From NCBI GenBank assembly GCA_900545035.1, contig UQXM01000077.1:1-8448 (forward strand): a stretch of 8,448 nucleotides of DNA. The letters are read 5' to 3'. The first letter of the stretch is position 1, and each line of letters begins with the position of its first letter. This document shows, one piece after another, positions 1-5,895 of this stretch. The notes below the pieces were generated by a model, which was given only the letters and a program-made list of their open reading frames with translations, did no database searches and was not told the DNA's origin. The translations under genes and the position numbers were made by a program. Source of the DNA: an uncultured Fusobacterium sp. (GTDB lineage: Bacteria > Fusobacteriota > Fusobacteriia > Fusobacteriales > Fusobacteriaceae).

Positions 1-199
1 GAATACCATGAAAGAAGCTTTTAAAAAATATCCCAAAATAACATTTCGTAATTTTGGGGTATTTGAAGTGAAAGCTACAGCAGAAAGAAAAATAGTAGAC
101 CCAAGAGGGAATAATAATATAATAAATTCAAAATCAAGAAAATATATTAAATTCAGAGTAAGCAGAAATATAGAAAAATTTCTTTATGAGAAGAAATAA
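1..199 (+). CDS. HU/IHF-family DNA-binding protein, 5'-truncated by window edge
   Basis: This is the C-terminal two-thirds of a histone-like HU/IHF-family protein, which binds and bends DNA as a dimer in the nucleoid. The visible residues match the family pattern: a short KITFRNFGVFEV block (the FG.FEV saddle strand), then the beta-arm with a conserved DPRG, then a basic C-terminal helix ending FLYEKK. HU proteins are about 90 residues; only about 65 are visible here. An ATG lies at position 8, but the frame is open to the window edge (Asn-Thr precede it) and the dimerisation helices would be missing. That ATG is therefore most likely an internal Met, and the gene starts upstream. The sequence is divergent: the usual arm motif of Arg, Asn-Pro and Thr-Gly is altered to DPRGNNN. 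The stop codon lies inside the terminator repeat that follows. The family call is fairly sure; HU versus IHF or another paralogue is not. Confidence 0.8.
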   Translation, partial: NTMKEAFKKYPKITFRNFGVFEVKATAERKIVDPRGNNNIINSKSRKYIKFRVSRNIEKFLYEKK

Positions 200-252
200 A
201 ATCAGACTGAAAAATTTTGGCAGGAGTGCTGAGTTTTTCAGTCTTTTTTATT
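194..252 (+). repeat. 59-bp dispersed terminator repeat, copy A
   Basis: This block aligns without gaps to 2668-2726, with 54 of 59 bases identical. The five differences are at 206, 215, 216, 220 and 226. Identity covers the A-rich 5' flank, both hairpin arms, most of the loop and the T tract. It includes the TAA stop of the HU-like gene. The flanking genes are unrelated, so this is a repeated element and not a gene duplication. Confidence 0.85.
205..249 (+). terminator. Hairpin terminator between convergent HU-like and MarR genes (repeat copy A)
   Basis: Ten-base arms GACTGAAAAA (205-214) and TTTTTCAGTC (234-243) pair perfectly and are followed by six Ts (244-249), a classical intrinsic terminator for the HU-like gene. 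The 19-base loop can form a small inner stem, CAG (221-223) with CTG (229-231). The MarR gene ends at 252 on the other strand, so the hairpin may also serve it, although the minus-strand T run is poorer. A second copy lies at 2679-2723. Confidence 0.85.
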
Positions 253-797
253 TATTTTTCTGAAATTATTTTTTCGTTTTTGAATTTATTTATTTTTATT
301 AAAAATTTAAAAATATTTTTAAGTTCTTCATCTGAAAAATTTTCTTCCAAAAAAATTTCCAATTGGGCACGCTCGTTCAAAAGATGTTTATATACTTCTG
401 AATATATTTTATTTCCTGATTTTGAGAGAGAAATAAATATTTCTTTTTTGTTTGAATCAGATTGAAGAATATTGATATATTTTAAATCTGCCAGTTTTTT
501 TATAACTTTGCTTGTATATCCCTTGCTTGATTTTACAATTTTTGACAGAGCAGTTAAATTTATTGTATCATGAAGTCCGATATTATAGATAAAATTATAT
601 TCTGTTGACGAAAGATTGTAAGGAAGCATAATATTTGCAAATTCATTGGATTTTTCATTTAAATAAGTGAATTCTTTTACAGCTAAATAAATTTCTGGAA
701 TATATGTATTTTTAGGCTGCCTGATTAAAAAATCTTTATAAAATTCTCTGCTGTCTTCAACCAAATTAAAAAATTTTTTTACAACTTTTTTTGACAT
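252..797 (-). CDS. MarR-family transcriptional regulator
   Basis: A 181-residue winged helix-turn-helix regulator. The MarR core is visible: an LSSTEYNFIYNI entry helix (about 62-73), then LTALSKIVKSSKGYTSKVIKKLADL (about 81-105) with the recognition helix near 93-104, then a wing with ILQSDSNKKEIFISLSKSG (about 110-128). Helices on both sides would form the dimer interface. The roughly 60 residues before the wHTH are longer than in the smallest MarR proteins. The ATG start at 797 is supported by a GAGG at 805-808 with 7-base spacing. The gene has its own promoter (839-867), with an inverted repeat at 825-838 directly over the start site, as expected for autorepression. It is divergent from the PTS permease gene, a plausible second target. 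No ligand can be predicted. Family call is secure; target and effector are inferred or unknown. Confidence 0.88.
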   Translation of the reverse strand: MSKKVVKKFFNLVEDSREFYKDFLIRQPKNTYIPEIYLAVKEFTYLNEKSNEFANIMLPYNLSSTEYNFIYNIGLHDTINLTALSKIVKSSKGYTSKVIKKLADLKYINILQSDSNKKEIFISLSKSGNKIYSEVYKHLLNERAQLEIFLEENFSDEELKNIFKFLIKINKFKNEKIISEK

Positions 798-824
798 TTA
801 AAAGCCTCATTTCAGAAAGTGATA

Positions 825-838
825 GTTTCCTTGGAAAC
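825..838. promoter_or_regulatory. Candidate MarR operator 1
   Basis: The sequence GTTTCCTTGGAAAC has perfect 6-bp arms around a TT centre. It lies directly downstream of the MarR gene's -10, over the predicted start site, the expected position of an autorepression operator. It closely resembles the site at 909-922. That the neighbouring MarR protein binds it is inferred. Confidence 0.6.
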
Positions 839-867
839 ATTATATAAAAATAAAAGATTTTTATCAA
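839..867 (-). promoter_or_regulatory. Promoter of the MarR gene
   Basis: Read on the minus strand, a TTGATA -35 (862-867) and a consensus TATAAT -10 (839-844) are separated by 17 bp. Transcription would begin near 832, giving a leader of about 35 nt. The inverted repeat at 825-838 abuts the -10 and covers the start site. Confidence 0.75.
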
Positions 868-908
868 GTAAATAAAGGAAGAACAAAATTATGTGCTGAA
901 ACAGAAAA

Positions 909-922
909 GTTTCCCATGAAAC
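909..922. promoter_or_regulatory. Candidate MarR operator 2
   Basis: The sequence GTTTCCCATGAAAC has the same length and outer arms (GTTTC/GAAAC) as the site at 825-838; only three central bases differ. Its centre is 84 bp away, 8 turns of B-DNA. It lies about 80-95 bp upstream of the PTS start site and upstream of the MarR gene's -35, so it could support looping between the two sites. Confidence 0.5.
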
Positions 923-944
923 AAAATTTTAAGAGTTCAAATAA

Positions 945-958
945 AGAAAATGCTTTCA
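945..958. promoter_or_regulatory. Possible cre-like (CcpA/LacI-family) box
   Basis: AGAAAATGCTTTCA matches 12 of 14 positions of the palindromic cre form TGAAANCGNTTTCA. It ends 11 bp before the -35 of the PTS promoter, where a catabolite or LacI-family regulator could act. Such AT-rich matches can occur by chance, and no such regulator is encoded in this window. Confidence 0.3.
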
Positions 959-969
959 TATTCAGCATA

Positions 970-998
970 TTGACATAGTGTAATTGGCAAAGTATACT
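970..998 (+). promoter_or_regulatory. Promoter of the PTS IICB gene
   Basis: A consensus TTGACA -35 (970-975) and a TATACT -10 (993-998) are separated by exactly 17 bp. The start site would be near 1005, giving a leader of about 44 nt. The -10 lies inside a perfect 12-bp palindrome, AAAGTATACTTT (989-1000), a possible operator. Confidence 0.8.
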
Positions 999-1048
999 TT
1001 AAATAATCAGTAAATTAAATATAGACTTTTAGAAAAGGGGGCAATTTT

Positions 1049-2662
1049 ATGACAAAAGGATTTTCATTGTTACAAAGAGTTGGAAGAGCTTTTATGCTGC
1101 CGATAGCTGTTCTTCCAATGGCAGGTATTCTTCTTGGGGTTGGAGGAGCATTTACCAGCAAAGCTATAATTGAAACTTATAATTTAACATTTTTAGCTCC
1201 GGGAACATTGATGAATCAAATTTTAACATTATTTTTAAATGCAGGAGCATTTATTTTTGGAAATTTATCAGTAATTTTTGCTGTCGGAGTGGCAATAGGA
1301 CTTGCCAATAAAAATAAAGAAACAGCGGCCTTATCAGCTTTACTTGGATTTTTGCTTTTTCATACAGTTATAGGAACAATATTGGGATTTATGGGACAAA
1401 CTGCTGATACAACAACTGTTCAGTCATTAATGGCAAACGGTATGTCTTATGAGGCAGCGATAGGTAAAGCAGCTTTATATACTAAAGAATTGGGAATATT
1501 CACATTACAGACAGGAGTCTTGGGAGGAATTATTTGTGGTTGTTTATCAGCATTTATTACAAATAAATTTTCTGATAAAACTCTTCCCGATTATCTGGCA
1601 TTTTTCAGCGGAAACAGATTAGTTCCTGTATTAACAATGCTTTTCTTTATTCCGTTGGGAATAGTTGTTCCGTTTGTATGGCCGACAATTTTCGGAGGAG
1701 TTGTAAAAGCCGGAGAAGCTTTCACAGCTATGGGACCAATAGGGACTTTCCTTTATGGTTTAACAGGAAGACTTTTGAATGTATTTGGACTTCATCATGC
1801 TGTTTATCCGTTATTCTGGTATACAGAACTTGGAGGAACAATGGAAGTAGCGGGAAAACTTATTGCTGGAGGACAAAAAATATTTTTTGCTCAGCTTGCT
1901 GATCCTGCAACACTTCATTATTCAGCTGATGCAACAAGAACAATGACAGGAGGATTTTTGCCGATGATGTTTGGTTTGCCTGCTGCCGCTTTAGCAATGT
2001 ATAGATGTGCAGATGCAGATAATAAAGCAAAAGTAAAAGGAATTTTGGTATCAGCAGCTTTAACATCATTTTTAACAGGTATCACAGAACCGATAGAGTT
2101 TACTTTCTTGTTTGTGGCTCCTCCATTATATGCAATTCATGCTTTATTGGAAGGAATAGCATACGGACTTATGCATTTCTTAAATGTTGCTGTTGGAATA
2201 ACATTCTCAAGAGGGATTATTGATTTTACATTCTTTGGACTTCTTCAGGGAATGGGAAAAACTTCATATCAATGGATATTGATTTTAGGTCCGTTTTACT
2301 CAATAATTTATTATTTTGTATTTAAATTTATGATTGAGAAATTTAATTATATGACTCCGGGAAGAAAAGATGCGGAAGCAAAACTTTATACAAGAAATGA
2401 CTATAATGCAAAAGCAAGCAGCGACGATTTTCTTGATGAGATAGTGGAAGCTTTGGGAGGAATAAATAATATTGAGGGAATAGATGCCTGCATTACAAGA
2501 CTTAGAGTTACTGTAAAAGATGAAAAAAAGGTGGCTGATGACAACAGATGGAAAGAACTGAAAGCTCAGGGAGTAATTCGTGCAGGTAAAGGTGTACAAA
2601 TAATTTACGGAACACAAGCAGAAATATATAAAAACAGAATTATAAAAAAATACGGATTATAA
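1049..2662 (+). CDS. PTS sugar permease, EIICB, glucose/maltose (PtsG/MalX) type
   Basis: A 537-residue fused IIC-IIB component of the phosphotransferase system, an inner-membrane permease that phosphorylates its sugar during import. The N-terminal LQRVGRAFMLPIAVLPMAGI and the multispanning IIC domain (about 1-430) carry the family signatures GLHH (247-250) and GITEPIEFTFLFVAP (344-358). A linker leads to the IIB domain (about 458-537), with the phosphorylated cysteine C481 in IDACITRLRV. Domain order and length match E. coli MalX (about 530 residues). The block WYTELGGTMEVAGK (257-270) looks more MalX-like than E. coli PtsG-like, but glucose, maltose or another glucoside all remain possible. 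No EIIA domain is fused, so phosphate must come from a separate EIIA. GGGGG before the ATG with 7-base spacing fixes the start. It is a single-gene unit with its own promoter and terminator. There is no sugar hydrolase nearby to hint at the substrate. Confidence 0.9.
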   Translation: MTKGFSLLQRVGRAFMLPIAVLPMAGILLGVGGAFTSKAIIETYNLTFLAPGTLMNQILTLFLNAGAFIFGNLSVIFAVGVAIGLANKNKETAALSALLGFLLFHTVIGTILGFMGQTADTTTVQSLMANGMSYEAAIGKAALYTKELGIFTLQTGVLGGIICGCLSAFITNKFSDKTLPDYLAFFSGNRLVPVLTMLFFIPLGIVVPFVWPTIFGGVVKAGEAFTAMGPIGTFLYGLTGRLLNVFGLHHAVYPLFWYTELGGTMEVAGKLIAGGQKIFFAQLADPATLHYSADATRTMTGGFLPMMFGLPAAALAMYRCADADNKAKVKGILVSAALTSFLTGITEPIEFTFLFVAPPLYAIHALLEGIAYGLMHFLNVAVGITFSRGIIDFTFFGLLQGMGKTSYQWILILGPFYSIIYYFVFKFMIEKFNYMTPGRKDAEAKLYTRNDYNAKASSDDFLDEIVEALGGINNIEGIDACITRLRVTVKDEKKVADDNRWKELKAQGVIRAGKGVQIIYGTQAEIYKNRIIKKYGL

Positions 2663-2667
2663 ATTAT

Positions 2668-2726
2668 AAATAAAATCAGGCTGAAAAACATTGACAGGAA
2701 TGCTGAGTTTTTCAGTCTTTTTTATT
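2668..2726 (+). repeat. 59-bp dispersed terminator repeat, copy B
   Basis: This is the partner of 194-252, gap-free and 54 of 59 bases identical. One change falls in the stem (G at 2680 where copy A has A at 206) and keeps pairing as G-U in place of A-U. The other four are in the loop, outside the inner CAG/CTG stem. Confidence 0.85.
2679..2723 (+). terminator. Intrinsic terminator of the PTS gene (repeat copy B)
   Basis: Arms GGCTGAAAAA (2679-2688) and TTTTTCAGTC (2708-2717) pair over 10 bp with one G-U, followed by six Ts (2718-2723). It starts 17 bases after the PTS stop codon. The loop can form the same inner stem as copy A, CAG (2695-2697) with CTG (2703-2705). Confidence 0.88.
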
Positions 2727-2844
2727 ATCAGGGATATCCAAAAAGTATATAAAACATATATAATAAAACAAAAAGAGACAGAAAAATTTTAATAAGGAAA
2801 ATATTTTTTTAATATAAGTAATTATTTCTGTATAAAAAATTTTG
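2727..2844. other. AT-rich gene-free spacer
   Basis: Part of the 329-base gap between the PTS and reductase genes. Between the terminator and the next promoter I see no convincing gene. The only structure is a 7-bp inverted repeat, ACAGAAA (2778-2784) with TTTCTGT (2825-2831), 40 bases apart and too loose to interpret. The rest of the gap holds a promoter (2845-2874) and a leader of about 110 nt. Confidence 0.6.
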
Positions 2845-2874
2845 TTGTATAAAGTGTTTCATTTATGCTATAAT
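2845..2874 (+). promoter_or_regulatory. Extended -10 promoter of the reductase-symporter operon
   Basis: A perfect TATAAT (2869-2874) is preceded by TGC (2866-2868), an extended -10 element. A TTGTAT -35 (2845-2850) lies 18 bp upstream. The start site would be near 2881, leaving a leader of about 110 nt before the ATG. A second TATAAT at 2961-2966 has no usable -35 and is less likely. Confidence 0.7.
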
Positions 2875-2991
2875 GTTATCCTATGGAATTAAAAATACCA
2901 AAAAAGTATCAAAAAATATTTATTTGTAGTTTTTTTCAAAGAAAATTAAAAAAGTTTATATATAATTAAAACAATTTTATCAGGAGGAATT

Positions 2992-4335
2992 ATGAAAATA
3001 ATAATTGTAGGTGGAGTTGCAGCGGGAATGTCAGCAGCAGCAAAAGCTGGCAGATTAAATAAAGAAGCAGAAATTGTGGTTTATGAAAAAACTGAAATTG
3101 TTTCATGGGGAGCATGCGGACTTCCATATTATGTGGGAGATTTTTATCAGGACCCAAATAATATGATAGCAAGACCTGTACATAAATTTATTGAAGCAGG
3201 AATGAATATCAAAATAAAACATGAAGTTATCGGAGTAGATACAGAGAAAAAAGAGATAACTGTAAAAAATCTGACAACGGGAGAAGTTTTTACAGATAAT
3301 TATGATAAACTGATGATTTCAACAGGAGCTCATGCAATTATGCCTCCGATTAAAAACATTACAGCAGAGGGAGTACATACTCTGAAAGATTATACTGACG
3401 GAATTACTCTTAAACAAGAGATGATGAAGGAAGAAAATCAAGAAATAATAATCGTCGGAGCAGGATATATAGGTATCGAAGTTGTAGAAGCTGCAAAGCA
3501 TCTTGGAAAGAAAAATATAAGACTTATTCAGCTTGGGGACAGAGTTCTTATGGAAAGTTTTGATAAAGAAATTACTGATGTAATGGAAGCAGAAATCAGA
3601 AGCCACGAGGGAATACATCTTCATCTTGAAGAAACTGTTTTGGAAATAGTTGAAGAAAACGGAAAAGTTGTCGGAGTAAAAACAAACAAAGGTGAATATA
3701 AAGCTGATTTAGTTGTTGTAGCGACAGGAGTAAGACCGAATACAGCATTTTTGAAAGATACGGGAATAGATATGCTGCCAAACGGAGCTCTTGTAATTGA
3801 TAAACATGGAAAAACAAGCATTGATTCAATTTATTCGGCGGGAGATTGTGCAACAGTTTATCATCTTGTGAGAAAGGAAAATGTATTTATTCCTTTAGCA
3901 ACAACAGCAAACAAAATCGGAAGAGTTGTTGGAGAAAATCTTGCAGGAGCAGAAACTGAATTTAAAGGAACTTTAGGTTCGGCAGCTGTAAAGGTAATGG
4001 ATTTGGAAGCGGGAAGAACAGGAGTTACTGAAAAAGAAGCAGCTAATATGGGAATAAATTATAAAACTGTTTTTGTAAAAGATAAAAATCAGACAAACTA
4101 TTATCCGGGACAGGAAGATATATATATTAAATTAATATATAATGCAGACACAAGAGTGCTTCTTGGGGCACAGATTGCAGGTAAAAAAGGTGCGGTTTTA
4201 AGAGTGGATGCACTTGCGGCAGCAATTTATTCAGAGCTTACAGTTGAAGAAATCGGAATGATGGATTTCTGTTATGCTCCGCCTTTCGCAAGAACTTGGG
4301 ATGTAATGAATGTAGCCGGAAATGTAGCTAAATAA
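2992..4335 (+). CDS. CoA-disulfide reductase (class III flavin disulfide reductase)
   Basis: A 447-residue cytoplasmic FAD enzyme that uses NAD(P)H to reduce CoA disulfide; relatives act as NADH oxidases or on CoA persulfide. Visible in order: FAD-binding IIIVGGVAAGMSAA (3-16); a single redox cysteine C42 in WGACGLPYYVG, diagnostic of the one-cysteine class; the NAD-binding IIIVGAGYIGIEVVEA (152-167); a second FAD contact, YSAGDCATVYH (281-291); and a C-terminal dimerisation domain with NYYPG (369-373) and CYAPPF (427-432). The two C-terminal motifs match the tyrosine-bearing NYYPG and YAPPY segments of Staphylococcus aureus CoADR. Length is normal (438-450). AGGAGGA at 2982-2988 fixes the start. 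It is first in an operon with a cystine symporter 59 bases downstream, which supports a thiol-disulfide role. CoADR versus NADH oxidase cannot be fully separated by sequence alone. Confidence 0.87.
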   Translation: MKIIIVGGVAAGMSAAAKAGRLNKEAEIVVYEKTEIVSWGACGLPYYVGDFYQDPNNMIARPVHKFIEAGMNIKIKHEVIGVDTEKKEITVKNLTTGEVFTDNYDKLMISTGAHAIMPPIKNITAEGVHTLKDYTDGITLKQEMMKEENQEIIIVGAGYIGIEVVEAAKHLGKKNIRLIQLGDRVLMESFDKEITDVMEAEIRSHEGIHLHLEETVLEIVEENGKVVGVKTNKGEYKADLVVVATGVRPNTAFLKDTGIDMLPNGALVIDKHGKTSIDSIYSAGDCATVYHLVRKENVFIPLATTANKIGRVVGENLAGAETEFKGTLGSAAVKVMDLEAGRTGVTEKEAANMGINYKTVFVKDKNQTNYYPGQEDIYIKLIYNADTRVLLGAQIAGKKGAVLRVDALAAAIYSELTVEEIGMMDFCYAPPFARTWDVMNVAGNVAK

Positions 4336-4336
4336 T

Positions 4337-4361
4337 AAGTTTATAAACTTTTACAAGTTTA
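4337..4361 (+). repeat. Overlapping inverted repeats in the operon junction
   Basis: A perfect 14-bp palindrome, AAGTTTATAAACTT (4337-4350), overlaps a 7-bp hairpin, TAAACTT/AAGTTTA with a TTAC loop (4344-4361). The middle arm can pair with either neighbour, so the structures exclude each other. No T run follows, so it is not a standard terminator. It may tune expression of the downstream gene or mark an RNA processing site, or it may be chance in AT-rich DNA. Confidence 0.4.
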
Positions 4362-4394
4362 AATAAAAAATATTTAAAAAAAGAGGGAGTGTAA

Positions 4395-5816
4395 ATGAAC
4401 AACATATTTTTCAAAGAATTTTTAATGATCAGTGATGTAAAAACTATCATTTTTCTGGCTGTTTTAGGAATAATATTAGTTATTCTGAACAGACTGCCAA
4501 AAGCAAAATTCAGCTTTTCGGCTAAGGTTATGGTAGCAACAGTAGTAGGATTATTTTTGGGACTTGGTATTCAGTTTACAGCAGGTTTCCCTGCTGACCC
4601 AATGAAGCTGACTTTTGTAAGAGAAACTACTTTATGGTACAGCTTGCTTGGAGGAGGATTTATTTCTTTAATCAGAATGCTTGTAATTCCTCTTGTAATG
4701 GTGTCAATTATCCATGTTATTATCAATATGAAAGAAGATGCAAAACTTGGAGCTCTTGTTCAGAGAACTCTTGTTATTACTCTTTCAATGGTAGCTGTTT
4801 CAGTTGCAGTGGGGCTTTTCTTAGGGAAAGCATTTAATGTTGGATATGTTGAACAGGCTGTTGCAGCAGAGGGAGTAAGTAAAATAAGAGAGGTTAAAAA
4901 TATTGTAGATACTTTAAAAGCTCTTATTCCTGCAAACCCTGTTGAAGCAATGGTAAATCTAAATATTGTTGGACTTGTTATCTTCTCTGCAATCGTTGGA
5001 GTTGCAGCAAAGAGAATGTCTAAAAAATATATGGAAATTGTAAGTCCGTTCTTTGGGCTTATAAATGCTATGCAAAAAATAATTATTTCTATGGCAATGA
5101 GTATTATTAAATGGATGCCTCTTGCAGTAGTTCCTCTTCTTGCAAATACAATAGCACAGAAAGGTATCAGTGCAATAGTTGAAGTAAGTAAATTTATTTT
5201 AGTTCTGTATCTTGCAGTAGCAATTATGTTTGTTCTTCAAATGGTAGCTGTAGCTCTGTTCGGATTAAATCCTATAACTTATGTGAAAAAATGTATATCT
5301 TTATTAATACTGGCTTTCACTTCAAGATCAAGTGTAGGTTGTCTTCCTGTTACAATTTCTACTCTTACAAATAAACTTGGTGTAAGTGAATCAACAGCAA
5401 GTTTTGTAGGAAGTTTCGGAACGACAGCAGGAATGCAGGGATGTGCAGGAATATTCCCGGCTCTTACAATAGTTTTTGTTACAAATATGAGCGGACAAAC
5501 TGTTGATTTAACACTTATAGTTATGTCAATAATAGTTGTATCTATAGGTTCACTTGGAATTGCGGGAATTCCGGGAACAGCTACAATGGCAGCTTCTGTG
5601 GGACTTTCAGGAACTGGACTTGCAGCACTTTTCCCACTTGTAAATCCAATCTTAGCTATTGATCCGATTATTGATATGCCAAGAACGATGCTTAATGTTA
5701 TCGGTTCTGTAACAAATGCATTAATGGTTGATAAAAGCTTAGGATTAATAAATACAGAAGTATATTATGATCCTCAGGCAGGAAACGAAACAGCAGGAGC
5801 TGGAGATTTCGAATAA
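4395..5816 (+). CDS. tcyP: L-cystine symporter, TcyP/YdjN type (DAACS family)
   Basis: A 473-residue inner-membrane sodium- or proton-coupled carrier of the dicarboxylate/amino acid:cation symporter family, with hydrophobic segments from about residue 16 to 445. The transport core shows FTSRSS (308-313), a tip of the first re-entrant hairpin close to that of E. coli TcyP; the GTTAGMQGCAG segment (342-352); a GIAGIPGTATMAA second hairpin (388-400); and DMPRTMLNV (427-435), the conserved DxxRTxxNV substrate and cation site. These features favour L-cystine over glutamate or C4-dicarboxylates, but specificity is inferred. GAGGGAG at 4383-4389 with 5-base spacing supports the first ATG over the Met at residue 11. 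It follows the CoA-disulfide reductase gene with no terminator between, so the two are likely cotranscribed: cystine enters and the disulfide pool is reduced inside. Confidence 0.85.
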   Translation: MNNIFFKEFLMISDVKTIIFLAVLGIILVILNRLPKAKFSFSAKVMVATVVGLFLGLGIQFTAGFPADPMKLTFVRETTLWYSLLGGGFISLIRMLVIPLVMVSIIHVIINMKEDAKLGALVQRTLVITLSMVAVSVAVGLFLGKAFNVGYVEQAVAAEGVSKIREVKNIVDTLKALIPANPVEAMVNLNIVGLVIFSAIVGVAAKRMSKKYMEIVSPFFGLINAMQKIIISMAMSIIKWMPLAVVPLLANTIAQKGISAIVEVSKFILVLYLAVAIMFVLQMVAVALFGLNPITYVKKCISLLILAFTSRSSVGCLPVTISTLTNKLGVSESTASFVGSFGTTAGMQGCAGIFPALTIVFVTNMSGQTVDLTLIVMSIIVVSIGSLGIAGIPGTATMAASVGLSGTGLAALFPLVNPILAIDPIIDMPRTMLNVIGSVTNALMVDKSLGLINTEVYYDPQAGNETAGAGDFE

Positions 5817-5834
5817 GAATTTGAATAATAATAA

Positions 5835-5874
5835 AAAAATATCTGCATAGTTTATAAAATATGCAGATATTTTT
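5835..5874. terminator. Perfect bidirectional terminator between tcyP and mgtE
   Basis: Fifteen-base arms, 5835-5849 and 5860-5874, are perfect reverse complements (core TATCTGCATA) around a 10-base loop. The arms end in A and T runs, giving a U tract in both directions. It ends the rightward reductase-tcyP operon and the leftward mgtE gene. Confidence 0.92.
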
Positions 5875-5895
5875 ATTATTTCAATTTTTGTTTTA

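Noticed and set aside
217..465. 82-residue plus-strand open frame
   Set aside because: Antisense to the MarR gene, overlaps the terminator, and has a Phe/Ser/Ile-rich composition with no family resemblance; it mirrors the AT-rich codons of the real gene.
2876..2889. TCCTATGGA-centred sequence near the reductase start site as a third MarR operator
   Set aside because: Only the TCC...GGA core resembles the two GTTTC/GAAAC repeats; the outer arms do not match and symmetry is poor.
2961..2966. Second TATAAT upstream of the reductase gene
   Set aside because: No -35 at an acceptable distance, and such hexamers are common in this AT-rich leader.
3319..3853. Several minus-strand frames inside the reductase gene
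   Set aside because: Overlapping each other and the well-conserved reductase frame; low-complexity Leu/Ser/Phe composition.
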